This document shows, one piece after another, positions 39,733 to 49,794 of a stretch of 64,000 nucleotides of DNA. Position numbers and translations under genes: made by a program. The stretch comes from a virus, in the IMG/VR virus record IMGVR_UViG_3300045970_000382, positions 1 to 64,000 of that record, one strand, 5' to 3'. Below the pieces are notes generated by a model. The model saw only the letters and a list, made by a program, of their open reading frames with translations. It was not told the origin of the DNA and did no database searches. Each line of letters starts with the position of its first letter. Position 1 is the stretch's first letter.

Positions 39733-41942
39733 TGGCTATTGAAGACCTTGCGGTCACTTATACAGTTTCTGCCACTTTAACTTTTTCTTTTGAAAGAGCT
39801 AAGATTATTCCTCAATTAATTGAAGGGTATACTAGTTCAGAATTTGTTTTCAATCCTTATTCTGATAGATTTGATCCTTGTGTAAATTACTACCATAGCT
39901 ATGGTATTGATCCAATAAGTGTTAATCTTACTGGTTTAGGACATTTAATTTATGTAGGTTATAATACAGAACTTTTTCAAGAGGAATTAACTTTTGATGG
40001 TTCTTCTGTAGCTTCTTTATCTCAAATACCTATAAGTAATGTGCTTATGGGTGTTGAGAGTCGTTATTTTGAAAAAATAACAGAAACATTTAATATGGGT
40101 GAAATCACTTATACTGCATCCAGTTTTTCTCCTGTATTAAAATATAATTCTATAGCTAATGAAATAAGTGTTTCTGACAATCCAGATGTTTTAGTAAAAT
40201 ATTATGGAAAGATTGTTGTAAAATACAATGTTCATAAAAATACATATAAAGTTTCTTTTAAAGGTATTCCATGTTATGATTTTGCTGGTTACGTTCCAAC
40301 AACCAGTCAAATGGGTTCATCTACTTTACCTTCAGGAAGTGGAAATAGTGGAGTTACAGTTACTAATGCCAGTTATTTTTCTGGTGGGACAAGTTATGTG
40401 ACACAAGATAATGTTATTACTTATACTACACAACTAACTCCAAATGATCTCATATTGACAAATGAGAATTATACTCTTGCAGCTATCTTTTTAACAGGTA
40501 TATCTACTATATCAGGAAAAAGAAATCAGAATTGTTGTGCTAGACCGACTTATGCGGGTGGTGTTGTAACAGGTGTTTCTGGAGATAATAATGAGGCTTT
40601 TGGTTGTACTACTGTTGTAAGTCTTTATGGGGATAATCCTGATTCAGTTTCTGATAAAAATAATAATGCAAGTGTAGGATATATGGGTTACTCTAAAGAA
40701 GGAGTTATTGAGACTTTAGAATTTAATGGATCTACATCAGTATCTTTAAAATATATTCCTATTGGTATCCCTAGTATTATAGAAAAATCTGATTTTGAAA
40801 GTATCGGAACTTATGCTAATGGTAGTGGTACATCCAATGTTCCACATAGTGGACTTGGATATAATCCATTTACTAATTCTTATGAAATAATTCCAACATC
40901 AGGTATAAGTAATGCTCAATTTTTTGGAACTATGGTTATTGGTTATGAGAGTGAAAGATATGATTATGCAGTAACTTTTAGCCAAAATAATTGCCCTGAA
41001 AATACAGATACTGAAGCTGAAAGGAAAAGAAAAGAAGATTTATCTAAAGCATTTCTTGTTATTACTTGGGGTCCTACTCATAAAACATCGCTGACTGTAA
41101 GTAGAGACAGTTCTTGTTGCCCTAAACAAAAACCAGGAAAATCAATAGAATCATATACAGTTAAAGTAGAACATGCATCTTTTTGTAATTCTTTTAAATC
41201 TAAAAAAGAAGTTTCACAAAGTGCATTAACAGGTTATACAGCTAGAGTAGATATAACAGATTATATTTTAGTACATAATTTTGGTGAATATGATTTTGAT
41301 TTAGATGCTTATACAATAGAAGATGGAACTTTTGGTAAAGCTAAACAAGATTCTGGTGGAGAATCTTCAGTAGGTGAAGTTGCAAAAGCACTGGATATTT
41401 CTTTTTCAAAGGTTTTTAGAAAAGAAGTTTTAATAAGACAACAATTATCTTTAAAAGAATCTAGTACGGCAACTTTAGATGGAATACCAAAACAACCCAA
41501 TTGGAAAGAAATTGTTCCATTAAAATCTATTCTTCCACAAAAATATGAACTCTATGTTTGTTTTGGTGTAAAAACTGAAGAAGTATATACAGGAGAGTAC
41601 AATTATTCTACACACACTTTTAATATTACTGGAGTCAAACAACTAAAAGCTAATGAAGTTTGTATCGTTAATTCTTTAAATATAGAAATGTTAGTATCTG
41701 GAGTTATAGAAGTTTCGTATTATACAACTATCTGTATTTATGAGATAATGTATACTTTAGGTTCTTCTAATCCAGCACCTAGTGTAACAGAATCAAGATA
41801 TAGAATTAGTTTTGTAAGTGACGATATTGTTTTAAATGGAGAATGTAAGTCTGATATAAAATCTATAAATGTGGTCAGTAAGAAAAAACTGAATAAAAGT
41901 TTTAAAGAATTTTTTGATTCATGTAAGACATGTAATCCTTGA
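39732..41942 (+). CDS. Tail or baseplate protein, 736 aa
   Basis: Large beta-rich protein with repeated domains: around residues 75-170 and 315-410 similar blocks recur (FDGSSVASLSQIPIS... and FNGSTSVSLKYIPIG...), each ending in a YG.IVV.Y segment. Cys pairs (NCCARP, SCCPKQ, CKTCNP) are frequent for a structural protein. Role unknown; probably part of the tail tip. Confidence 0.65.
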   Translation: MAIEDLAVTYTVSATLTFSFERAKIIPQLIEGYTSSEFVFNPYSDRFDPCVNYYHSYGIDPISVNLTGLGHLIYVGYNTELFQEELTFDGSSVASLSQIPISNVLMGVESRYFEKITETFNMGEITYTASSFSPVLKYNSIANEISVSDNPDVLVKYYGKIVVKYNVHKNTYKVSFKGIPCYDFAGYVPTTSQMGSSTLPSGSGNSGVTVTNASYFSGGTSYVTQDNVITYTTQLTPNDLILTNENYTLAAIFLTGISTISGKRNQNCCARPTYAGGVVTGVSGDNNEAFGCTTVVSLYGDNPDSVSDKNNNASVGYMGYSKEGVIETLEFNGSTSVSLKYIPIGIPSIIEKSDFESIGTYANGSGTSNVPHSGLGYNPFTNSYEIIPTSGISNAQFFGTMVIGYESERYDYAVTFSQNNCPENTDTEAERKRKEDLSKAFLVITWGPTHKTSLTVSRDSSCCPKQKPGKSIESYTVKVEHASFCNSFKSKKEVSQSALTGYTARVDITDYILVHNFGEYDFDLDAYTIEDGTFGKAKQDSGGESSVGEVAKALDISFSKVFRKEVLIRQQLSLKESSTATLDGIPKQPNWKEIVPLKSILPQKYELYVCFGVKTEEVYTGEYNYSTHTFNITGVKQLKANEVCIVNSLNIEMLVSGVIEVSYYTTICIYEIMYTLGSSNPAPSVTESRYRISFVSDDIVLNGECKSDIKSINVVSKKKLNKSFKEFFDSCKTCNP

Positions 41943-41969
41943 AATTAAGTTTAATAAAGGAAAAATAAA

Positions 41970-42326
41970 GTGATTGAGTATAAACGAAAATATTCCATTC
42001 TTAATTTAACTGATTTAGGATTGTTTCATGACGGTCAATTGCCTCCTGATTACGATGGTTCAGTATTAAAGATAGAAGTTGTTCATAGAATTTTATTTGT
42101 AAATGAATTTACGGGTGAGTTGTTTACGATGACATTTAATCCTCCTGATGCAAAAAATTCTAGTAAAACTGTTACTCCATATACAAAAGATGAAATAAAG
42201 TTAAGAACTGCTGATGTTAATGAAGAACATGAGGATGGCAACCATTATTTTCCTAAAAGAGTAAAAGATTTGGCTGATTTTTTTATAGCAGATATAGAAA
42301 AAGATGGTGAGTCAAAGGTCATTTAG
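41970..42326 (+). CDS. Small tail-module protein, 118 aa
   Basis: Starts with GTG after AAAGG (8-nt spacing). Alpha/beta protein (MIEYKRKYSILNLTDLGLFH...). The next gene's ATG follows its stop directly. No family recognised; structural role assumed from position. Confidence 0.6.
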   Translation: MIEYKRKYSILNLTDLGLFHDGQLPPDYDGSVLKIEVVHRILFVNEFTGELFTMTFNPPDAKNSSKTVTPYTKDEIKLRTADVNEEHEDGNHYFPKRVKDLADFFIADIEKDGESKVI

Positions 42327-42986
42327 ATGTTTAGAATCAGTTCTTTTTTAGATACGGATACTACAATAGATTCTGAGGGAAATAATTACTTTGTTTTAGA
42401 CAGTCCCTATTCTTTTCCAGTAGCCAATGTGGTTAATTTTTTATTGGATCCTAACGTGAATATAATAGTTAATTCTACTTTTGAAAGTCTTGATAACTTC
42501 AGTACATCTTCAATATTGTTTCAAAAAGTGTATTATGAATTTTCTTCTGCTTTTAATTTCTTAACTACTTTAAATACAATTAAAGTTAAAGATAGTCTTA
42601 TTTGTTTAGATGATTTTTATAAAGTAACATCACCTTTGGAATGTTTTGAAAGATTCCAAATAAATAATTTTTATGAGTTTTTAGATAATGAAGCATTTAT
42701 TATAAAGAATGGTTTAGATATTTTTACAAATGGATTACTTGTAAAGAATTTTTGCAGTTCTTTAGATCCATATACAGTTTTTGTTACAGATACTATAGAA
42801 TTAACAGATACGTATGTTAATCCAGTATTTTCATTTTTAGATTCTTTATACGACTGTAAAAATACTGTATCTGCTGAATTAGCAGTTTTAGAAGATTTTG
42901 TAGATAGAGTTCCAGTTTCAAAAGCATTTGAATTTTTACAAGATTCAAAAGTAACTCCACCTTTTTCAATCACGATGACTAATTAA
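42327..42986 (+). CDS. Tail-module protein, 219 aa, unknown
   Basis: Rich in Phe, Asp, Ser and Leu with a repeating feel (FEFLQDSK, FYEFLDNEA, FFSFLD-type segments). It resembles the irregular strand repeats of the giant protein at 55570 in composition. No recognised domain. Confidence 0.55.
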   Translation: MFRISSFLDTDTTIDSEGNNYFVLDSPYSFPVANVVNFLLDPNVNIIVNSTFESLDNFSTSSILFQKVYYEFSSAFNFLTTLNTIKVKDSLICLDDFYKVTSPLECFERFQINNFYEFLDNEAFIIKNGLDIFTNGLLVKNFCSSLDPYTVFVTDTIELTDTYVNPVFSFLDSLYDCKNTVSAELAVLEDFVDRVPVSKAFEFLQDSKVTPPFSITMTN

Positions 42987-42991
42987 GATTC

Positions 42992-44125
42992 ATGGCTTTA
43001 ATTACTTTCAGTTTTGTATCTTTAGATATATCAATAGACGAAAATAGTCCTTATTGGGATTGTGCTGCTGTCATAGCAGACTATTCTCAATTTGAAAGTA
43101 TTAATGAAGGTGATTCTTTTAATGTATCTATATCGGGTGAAATTTGGACATTTATTATTGTCAGTAAAAAAGAAGATAGAAATTCACCTGCCATACCTAA
43201 TTTTACAATTACAGGTAGATCTGATACATGTTTATTAGACCCACCTTATAAGCTTCCACTCATTTATGTGATGCAAGAAGATAGCAGTGCTAAAGAAGTG
43301 GTATCTGCTTTATTAGAACATAGACCTGTGACTTGGCTGTTAAAAGATTCTGTCGGTGCAGAATTAGATTGGACTTTAGATATGTTCAGTATCGCTGAAA
43401 GTGGTTCTAGCAGATTGGATTGCGCTAAGAAAATAGTTGAAGCGGCTGGTGGAGTTTTAGAATGTGAGCCTGATGGAACTGTGGTAGTTAGACCTTTGTT
43501 TTCTATATCTCCTTGGCAATATGATACAATAGTTGCAGATCATTCATTTACAGATGTTGAAAATTTACTTAATCTGTCTTTTGATTATACTTTAGAATCA
43601 TTTTATGATTGGGTAAGAGTTAGAAATGTAGACCATTCTACTATATACGCTCCTACTGATAAAATAGAAATGATTTTCAATTTAACAGATGATGGAACTA
43701 ATTTTATTGAGAGTAGGTCTGAGAATTTACATGGATGGTTAAGAGTTTATCCATTTCCATACAGAAATATGGAAGTTAAAACAACAGGATCTTTAGCTGT
43801 AGTAAAAATAGATTTTGCTACTAAAAAAGAAGAATATAGAGTAGTTCCTAGAGAATTTATAGAGATAATTAAAGGTGCGGGCAATACTCAGTTTCCTATT
43901 TATGATATTTTAGAGTTTCGTTGGCAAGCAGAAGATTTAGGCCCATTGACATTCAATCCTTATACCACGGTTTTATTTTCTACTAAGGCAACGCCAGGTT
44001 ATTCTACAGTAATGGTCACGTATAGAACACGGTGTTATAAATGGGCAGTAATTGCTACTATGCCAGAACTTTTTTCAAAATACGAGACTCAAATTCTTTT
44101 GGTGGATCCAAGTGCCATTAAGTGA
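42992..44125 (+). CDS. Probable baseplate hub or tail-tip protein, 377 aa
   Basis: Reads like a hub domain of the gpD/gp27 type: an N-terminal barrel (FEGD-like NEGDSFNVSISGEIWTFI), then AKEVVSALLEHRP, CAKKIVEAAGGVLECEPDGT and VVRPLF, the last being the hub-like A..I...AGG.....DG..VV pattern. It would sit at the tail end around the tape measure. Moderate support. Confidence 0.55.
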   Translation: MALITFSFVSLDISIDENSPYWDCAAVIADYSQFESINEGDSFNVSISGEIWTFIIVSKKEDRNSPAIPNFTITGRSDTCLLDPPYKLPLIYVMQEDSSAKEVVSALLEHRPVTWLLKDSVGAELDWTLDMFSIAESGSSRLDCAKKIVEAAGGVLECEPDGTVVVRPLFSISPWQYDTIVADHSFTDVENLLNLSFDYTLESFYDWVRVRNVDHSTIYAPTDKIEMIFNLTDDGTNFIESRSENLHGWLRVYPFPYRNMEVKTTGSLAVVKIDFATKKEEYRVVPREFIEIIKGAGNTQFPIYDILEFRWQAEDLGPLTFNPYTTVLFSTKATPGYSTVMVTYRTRCYKWAVIATMPELFSKYETQILLVDPSAIK

Positions 44126-44651
44126 AATTAGCCAGTTTTTAAATACAGATGTTGCAGTCGGGTTCAATAGCGAAACGTTGCCTGGAAATATTATTTTAGA
44201 AGAGGACAGTAATTATAATTTAAATTCATTTCCTGGATCAACTCAAAGATTTTTTTTATATACAAGTATTGGAGTTACTAACATACAGGTATCCAGTACT
44301 TTAGGCAGTCTTAGATATTTAAAAGATTACACTGTTAAAAAGGAAGAGATGGCCACTATTACTAACCAAGGATATCTTAATTTAAAATATCCAATTACTC
44401 CAGGAACAATACCTAATTTTATGGTAATTGGTAAACCGCTTAATTATGGTGGTATAGAACAACGACGAGACAAAACTTGGCTAGTGAAAGCCCAAGACTT
44501 GAATAAGAACTACATGATGGTTATTTTATTAGTGGATTATATGACGACGAGACAGCATTGGGAGTTAAGTAATACTTTTTTCCCATTGGCTAGTTACGAA
44601 ATTGGAATTTTAGCAACGGGAACTAATCCGCTTTTGAAAAAGAGTTCATAA
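44112..44651 (+). CDS. Tail-module protein, about 179 aa
   Basis: The frame opens at 44052, but that start lies deep inside the hub gene. I prefer the GTG at 44112 (MPLSEISQFLNTDVAVGFNS), overlapping the hub gene by 14 nt, after GGTGGA. Beta-rich, with a LRYLKDYTVKKEEMAT segment. Function unknown. Confidence 0.55.
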   Translation: MPLSEISQFLNTDVAVGFNSETLPGNIILEEDSNYNLNSFPGSTQRFFLYTSIGVTNIQVSSTLGSLRYLKDYTVKKEEMATITNQGYLNLKYPITPGTIPNFMVIGKPLNYGGIEQRRDKTWLVKAQDLNKNYMMVILLVDYMTTRQHWELSNTFFPLASYEIGILATGTNPLLKKSS

Positions 44652-44652
44652 A

Positions 44653-45213
44653 ATGCCCATAGTACCTATTACTCAGCAACAGATTGTAACTGCGAACTTA
44701 AGTGTCACGTTTACAGTGTCAGGGGCATCTTCTTTAAAAGCAGAAATAGATTCTCGTCATAGTGGTGGTAATGCGGGTAAAACCAGTTTTAAGCCAGGCG
44801 ACGAGGTATCTTGGTTGCTGTTTAGAAGTCCGGCAGTCTATTTAGATCAGATTATTACCAGTGCGGGTACTACATCGGGTTCCATAATTGATAGCAAAGG
44901 TGGAACGGGGGAGTCTATACCCGTTAAAGAATTTTTATCTTTAGCGGGAGTTTATGATGTGTCTTTAGAGTACCCGTATTATTCCAATTTTTCGTATGAA
45001 TGGGTAGGTACTCCAGGTGCCACTGTTATAGAAACTCCACCTATTGGATCAACTCAACTCAATTTTAAAGGTACAAGTAAATACGGGGCTATAGGTTATT
45101 TAATAATAAAATATAACACGTTAGGAGAAGTAAATCGGTTAGTGTCTACTTACTTACCCTATTTACAATATGATATAGTAGTCTATATAGGTGGACATGA
45201 TCCTAATCTTTAA
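44653..45213 (+). CDS. Tail-module protein, 186 aa
   Basis: MPIVPITQQQIVTANLSVTF... is a beta-rich, Gly/Ser/Thr-rich protein. It starts two bases after the previous stop. Its HSGGNAGKTSFKPGDEVSWL region resembles an immunoglobulin-like or spike-wrapping fold. No family assignment. Confidence 0.6.
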   Translation: MPIVPITQQQIVTANLSVTFTVSGASSLKAEIDSRHSGGNAGKTSFKPGDEVSWLLFRSPAVYLDQIITSAGTTSGSIIDSKGGTGESIPVKEFLSLAGVYDVSLEYPYYSNFSYEWVGTPGATVIETPPIGSTQLNFKGTSKYGAIGYLIIKYNTLGEVNRLVSTYLPYLQYDIVVYIGGHDPNL

Positions 45214-45229
45214 ATTCAAGGTGAATTAA

Positions 45230-45583
45230 TTGATTGTTACAGATATTGTTGTTCAGAGGCCAAATGCTTTCCCATATAAAGCAGAAGACATATTTGATAT
45301 TTTGATCCAGGGTAAAGAATGTGCCTTAGCTAGAGGACGGTCTTTTCTTGATGAAAAAGGTACAGGTACCCAAGTTGTTTCATTTGATATTCCATACGTA
45401 CCTAATTTAAGATTAGGACAAATAGTCCAAGTTTCAGATTCATTTTTAGCTTTGACTTGGCGAGCTAAAATAGTATCTATCAGTCATAAGATTCAAATAG
45501 GATCTGGTTCTTCATTGCTATTGACCACAAATTTGAAAGTAAAAAAACCATCCACTTATTTTGTTCCCGCTTCGGAGTTCTAA
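45230..45583 (+). CDS. Tail-module protein, 117 aa
   Basis: TTG start after AAGGTGA (5-nt spacing). The C-terminal half (VPNLRLGQIVQVSDSFLALTWRAKIVSISHKI) looks like the barrel of hub-associated proteins: a LG..V.V....L......V..I.H.I pattern seen at the ends of baseplate hub modules. It could be a split-off hub domain working with the gene at 42992. Confidence 0.55.
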   Translation: MIVTDIVVQRPNAFPYKAEDIFDILIQGKECALARGRSFLDEKGTGTQVVSFDIPYVPNLRLGQIVQVSDSFLALTWRAKIVSISHKIQIGSGSSLLLTTNLKVKKPSTYFVPASEF

Positions 45584-45585
45584 TC

Positions 45586-45819
45586 ATGAGTCTTGTAAAC
45601 GATTTAAAATCAGTGTTTAATCCAAGTAAATCTTATGTGACGGGTAATGTTATATCTGTAGAAGTAGATAGGGCTATTGTCAGTACTATTAATGGTCGAG
45701 CGAATTGTGGCATAGGTATATTGTCTACTTTAAAAGCGAATGATAAAGTCCATATTGAGGACGGCACTATCATAGGTAAGTTGTCTGATGAAAAATCTCT
45801 TACCAAACACTTCGTTTGA
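45586..45819 (+). CDS. Small protein, 77 aa, possible OB-fold
   Basis: MSLVNDLKSVFNPSKSYVTG followed by short strands (NVISVEVDRAIVSTINGRANC, VHIEDGTIIGKLS) that suggest a small OB or spike-base fold. It lies two bases after the preceding gene. About 117 nt without a convincing gene follow. Confidence 0.55.
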   Translation: MSLVNDLKSVFNPSKSYVTGNVISVEVDRAIVSTINGRANCGIGILSTLKANDKVHIEDGTIIGKLSDEKSLTKHFV

Positions 45820-45936
45820 AAACGCGTCTTGCTGGCACGAAAATCGTTGTCTAAGCCACGTTCTTTTTATGAGTGGTGTACTGGTGTTAGTTAATGAAAA
45901 CTCCAAGCTTAAATCGAATATTTTGAAGGTGGCATT

Positions 45937-47058
45937 GTGGCAGTAATGGTTTTTAGAAATACAGATACTGGAGTCCCTGATCCTGGATTAAAAAGTGACA
46001 GTGCTTCAGGTATGTTTGTCAATTTTTTAGATAAATGTCTGGTTACTGGATTTGGTGGTGCAAGCATTTCATCTATTACTAGAAGTGGGTCTGTTGTAAC
46101 TGTGGTGACAGCTACTGCTCATGGTTTGGCTCCTACATTACAGACTTATAGGTATGTTTTAATAGCAGGAGTAGAGCAAACAGAGTATAATGGCACGTTT
46201 AAGGCCACAATCATCAATACAACCACTTTTACTTATCCAATAACAACAACTCCTATATCACCTGGAACCAGTTCTACTGCAATGACTGTTAAAATTGCTC
46301 CGGCTGGTTGGACTAAACCATTTACGGGAACAAATAGTGCCGCATTTAAACAGCCTGCTGGTTCAAATGGAATGTATCTTTTTGTGGAAGATACTGTAGG
46401 TATTAATGGGTTGCTTTATCGTGGTTATGAAACCATGTCTAACATTGGTACAGGAACAAATCCATTTCCTGCAGGTGCTTACCTTAGTTGGTATAAATGG
46501 AGTACATCGGGTATTGATTGGGTATTCATTACTAATGGGAAGTTTTTTTATTTTATATCGTTGTGTTCTTATACTTCTTATTATAGTTATTGGGTGATTG
46601 CTTTTGGGGATTTCACTTCGTATTTAATAGCTCCAGATAATTATAATACTATTTTAATAGGTAATGCTCTTTCTACTCAAGCATGTAATTTTATGTGTCT
46701 TGGTAATGGAACTGGACGTTATATCGCTAGATCTTGGGCTCAAACAGGAGCTGCTTTTTCTTTTGCAAATTGGACTGATGGTATATCAGGAGCTTATATA
46801 GGTGGACAAGGTTTTAGTTATCCAGAACCTAATAGAAATGCTTTTATAGTATCTCCTGTTTATATTAATGATGGTTGTAAACGAGGAGTATTACCTGGAT
46901 TTCTTAATCCATTACATGCAGCAAGAATATTTGCTGATCTTGATTTTATTCAAGGTACAGGTGATTATGCAGGCAGACTTTATCTTTATAAATATCTTGG
47001 AGGTTCTAATGCTCCTGCTAATACTGCTGCTCTGTTTGAAGTTTCGGACACTTGGTAA
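45937..47058 (+). CDS. Tail fibre-type protein, cassette 1 first gene
   Basis: 373 aa, GTG start after GAAGGTGG. First of three homologous proteins (with 47434 and 49795). The shared plan is an N-terminal RNTDTG/RSTDTGAP motif, an ITRSGSVVTVVTATAHGL segment of FCCH type, GWTKPFTGTN, FETMS.I.TGTNPFP and a C-terminal domain leading to the HAARIFADLDF region. Probably a virion surface or adhesin component; each copy is followed by a gene with a C-terminal regulatory-like beta domain. Confidence 0.6.
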   Translation: MAVMVFRNTDTGVPDPGLKSDSASGMFVNFLDKCLVTGFGGASISSITRSGSVVTVVTATAHGLAPTLQTYRYVLIAGVEQTEYNGTFKATIINTTTFTYPITTTPISPGTSSTAMTVKIAPAGWTKPFTGTNSAAFKQPAGSNGMYLFVEDTVGINGLLYRGYETMSNIGTGTNPFPAGAYLSWYKWSTSGIDWVFITNGKFFYFISLCSYTSYYSYWVIAFGDFTSYLIAPDNYNTILIGNALSTQACNFMCLGNGTGRYIARSWAQTGAAFSFANWTDGISGAYIGGQGFSYPEPNRNAFIVSPVYINDGCKRGVLPGFLNPLHAARIFADLDFIQGTGDYAGRLYLYKYLGGSNAPANTAALFEVSDTW

Positions 47059-47064
47059 ATAGTT

Positions 47065-47421
47065 ATGGCAACAATAACTCCAACTAACATGTTATGTCTT
47101 TCAAATGATATTCCTATATATTGTTCACCTTGGATTGAATATTGGGATTCTAAAGCCTGTTTTATTCCTGATGTGACTGGTTCTATATCAGGAGTAGTCA
47201 CTCTTAAAGGTGTACTTATGCCAGGTGAACTGGTGTCTTTGTATTACAGACCTAATGGTAAGAAAATAGGATCTGTTTTAACTGATAATAATGGATCTTT
47301 TACTTTTCAGCATCTGGATAAAAACAGTAACCAATACTACGCAGTTGCCAGACTAAAAGGAACCTATATAGAGCCAGAAAAATACAACGCTCTAATTTAC
47401 GATCTGCTTCAACCAATTTAA
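47065..47421 (+). CDS. Small surface protein with carboxypeptidase-regulatory-like domain
   Basis: 118 aa. The region GSISGVVTLKGVLMPGELVS...DNNGSFTFQHLD is a CarboxypepD-regulatory/transthyretin-like beta sandwich. The same domain ends the proteins at 48616 and 50959, but here no LamG-like part precedes it. It is the short second gene of cassette 1 and may be a reduced relative of the other two. Confidence 0.6.
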   Translation: MATITPTNMLCLSNDIPIYCSPWIEYWDSKACFIPDVTGSISGVVTLKGVLMPGELVSLYYRPNGKKIGSVLTDNNGSFTFQHLDKNSNQYYAVARLKGTYIEPEKYNALIYDLLQPI

Positions 47422-47433
47422 AGAGATAAGAAA

Positions 47434-48612
47434 ATGAGTGGAACCACCATTGTCACACTAAGATCTACAGATACAGGAGCACCACGATTATCTGGTACAG
47501 CAGGAGATATAATTGCTTTATTTGATGCCTGTCTTATCAATGGCTATAACAGTAAAACAGTTCTAAGTATGGTTAGAACTAATCAGACTGTTACTGTCTA
47601 TTTTGCTACTGCACATAATCTTGCAGGAGATGGGGTTACTAAAGTTTTAATATCGGGAGCAGATCAAGTTGAATATAACGGAATATTTAAAATAAGTAAT
47701 ATCCAGGCTTCATCTTTTGATATTACGGTGACAGGGTCACCTTTGTCTCCCGCTACTGGGACTACTATTACATCTAAAGTGGCTCCAGTAGGTTGGTCTA
47801 AGGCTTTTACTGGAACCAATTTAGGTGTGTACAGAAGTTTAGAAAGTACTGCCACCAAATTATATCTTCGTATTGATGATACGGGTACTTTATCTTGTAG
47901 AGCCCGTGGTTTTGAAACCATGTCTGATGTGAATAATGGCAGTGGTTTGTTTCCTACTGATTTACAATTATCGGGTGGTTTGTTTATTCAAAAATCTAAT
48001 AGCGCTTCTACTGCTTCACGGCCTTGGATTTTAGTAGGCGATGGGTTTGAGTTTTTCTTTTTTAGTGCAGCGCACGGAAGTTATCCAACTTTATTTTATT
48101 CTTTTCATTTTGGTGATCCAGCATCGGAAATGACCAGTGATCCGTATGGTTGTTTGATTTATGGTGGTAATGCAGATGATACTGGTCAGGCCCCAGCCTT
48201 TTACTGTGGTGTTGCTCCTCAATCTATAACAACTTCTTTAGCTGCCCAGGCAGGTCATTATTACGCTAGGATTTATAATCAACTAGGTGGTAGTGTAGGA
48301 GCTTCTAAATTAGGTTCAAGTGGTTTAGGTGGAACTACAATAGGATATGGTGGTATTTTAACTTATCCTGCACAACATAATAACGGTTTATATATTGCTC
48401 CTATTGTCGTATCAGACACGTATGTCATACGAGGTCAATTGAAAGGACTTTACCAACCATTACATAGAACTCCTTTAGGAAATTGGATACTTGTAGATGT
48501 GAGCTTATCTCCAATAAATAGAAGACTTTATTCTATAGGTACATCTGTAGGAACTCAAGGTAATATTCTTACAGGTGAAGTCCATGTTGACATTGATGGT
48601 CCATGGCGGTAA
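47434..48612 (+). CDS. Tail fibre-type protein, cassette 2 first gene
   Basis: 392 aa. Strongly similar to 49795 and less so to 45937: MSGTTIVTLRSTDTGAPRLS, an FCCH-like MVRTNQTVTVYFATAHNLAG, GWSKAFTGTNL, RIDDTG, RGFETMSDVNNGSGLFPT, WILVGDGFEFFFF, and the end VDIDGPWR. Likely a multimeric receptor-binding or tail surface protein. It is followed after 3 nt by its LamG partner. Confidence 0.65.
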   Translation: MSGTTIVTLRSTDTGAPRLSGTAGDIIALFDACLINGYNSKTVLSMVRTNQTVTVYFATAHNLAGDGVTKVLISGADQVEYNGIFKISNIQASSFDITVTGSPLSPATGTTITSKVAPVGWSKAFTGTNLGVYRSLESTATKLYLRIDDTGTLSCRARGFETMSDVNNGSGLFPTDLQLSGGLFIQKSNSASTASRPWILVGDGFEFFFFSAAHGSYPTLFYSFHFGDPASEMTSDPYGCLIYGGNADDTGQAPAFYCGVAPQSITTSLAAQAGHYYARIYNQLGGSVGASKLGSSGLGGTTIGYGGILTYPAQHNNGLYIAPIVVSDTYVIRGQLKGLYQPLHRTPLGNWILVDVSLSPINRRLYSIGTSVGTQGNILTGEVHVDIDGPWR

Positions 48613-48615
48613 TAC

Positions 48616-49782
48616 ATGTCCGATTCCTATTATGATAATGTGGTTTTGCAATTATTATGTACAGGTATTAATAATTCTACTACGTTTATAGATACTTCTA
48701 AATTTAATAGATCTGTAACAAGAGTTGGTTCTACTATTATTTCAACAGTTAAATCTAAGGATTGGAATGGTTCTAGTGCTTATTTTGATGGTAATATAGG
48801 TTATTTACAATGTGATACATCTACTGATTTTAATTGGGGAGCAGGTGCTTTTACTATTGAGATGTGGGTACTTGCGACAGGGACAGGTATAGGTGGTACT
48901 CTATATAGTGATAGTCTTGAAGGCAATGTTGCAGCTAATAGAGCTAATAGAACCATTTTAATGTTTAGTAATGGGAGTTTTATGGCTGAAATAGGTAATG
49001 CTTGGGTTGGATGTACTGCTGTAAATCCATTTGTTTGGAACCATGTGGCAATATCAGGGACGGGTAATACTTATAGATTATTTGTTAATGGAGTTTATCA
49101 AACTTATGGAGCTACAGGAGGTACTACTCTAGCCGCACAAGCAGGTCGTCCTGTAATAGGTATTTCCGGTGATCTTACTTCTGATAGATTTATAGGATAT
49201 ATAGACGACATTCGTATCACTAAAGGTATATCTAGATACCCCACAACAGCAAACTTTATTCCTCCATATCCTTTTTTTGCTGATTCTGCAGGTCTACCAA
49301 CTTATGGAAAAAACATTCAGGGTCTTTATAGTAAATCTGCTTTTCAATGGTGTCTATTACCTACTTATGAGAAAATGATAGATATTCTTTTAGATAAGAC
49401 TGCTTTTCAATGGTGTCTATTACCTCAGCAAGGTCATTATAATAATAATATTTTAATGTCTTCATTTTTACAATATTCTGGATTGCCTAAAAAAATAACA
49501 GTAATACCAGAATGTTATGATGCAAGACAATCTAATGCAATTTTTTGGTGGGGTGGTACTGGATCACTTTCAGGAACAGTTAGAATAGGCCCTACTGCTT
49601 GTAAACGTAAAATTAGATTGTATGAATCTGTTACTAATATTTTATGTCAAGAAGCATGGTCTGATACTGATGGTGGTTTTGCTTTTACAAATCTTAATAA
49701 AACTTGTAAATTCACCGTTACGGGCACAGACTATAACAATGTTTACAACGACATTATTATAGGAAATTTAACTCCAATTTAA
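48616..49782 (+). CDS. LamG-domain tail protein, cassette 2 second gene
   Basis: 388 aa. One concanavalin/LamG-like domain (about 1-215: DYYDNVVLQLLC-type start, SSAYFDGNIGYL, FTIEMWVLATG, FIGYIDDIRITKGISRYP). A linker with two SAFQWCLLP motifs follows. The carboxypeptidase-regulatory-like domain at the end (GSLSGTVRIGP...DTDGGFAFTNL) shares its plan with 47065 and 50959. LamG domains bind surface glycans, so a host-binding role is likely. Confidence 0.75.
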   Translation: MSDSYYDNVVLQLLCTGINNSTTFIDTSKFNRSVTRVGSTIISTVKSKDWNGSSAYFDGNIGYLQCDTSTDFNWGAGAFTIEMWVLATGTGIGGTLYSDSLEGNVAANRANRTILMFSNGSFMAEIGNAWVGCTAVNPFVWNHVAISGTGNTYRLFVNGVYQTYGATGGTTLAAQAGRPVIGISGDLTSDRFIGYIDDIRITKGISRYPTTANFIPPYPFFADSAGLPTYGKNIQGLYSKSAFQWCLLPTYEKMIDILLDKTAFQWCLLPQQGHYNNNILMSSFLQYSGLPKKITVIPECYDARQSNAIFWWGGTGSLSGTVRIGPTACKRKIRLYESVTNILCQEAWSDTDGGFAFTNLNKTCKFTVTGTDYNNVYNDIIIGNLTPI

Positions 49783-49794
49783 AGGAAAACTATC

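Noticed and set aside
45869-45946. 25-residue frame MSGVLVLVNENSKLK... before 45937
   Set aside because: No ribosome-binding site. The MSG start resembles the cassette genes but the similarity is too short to trust.
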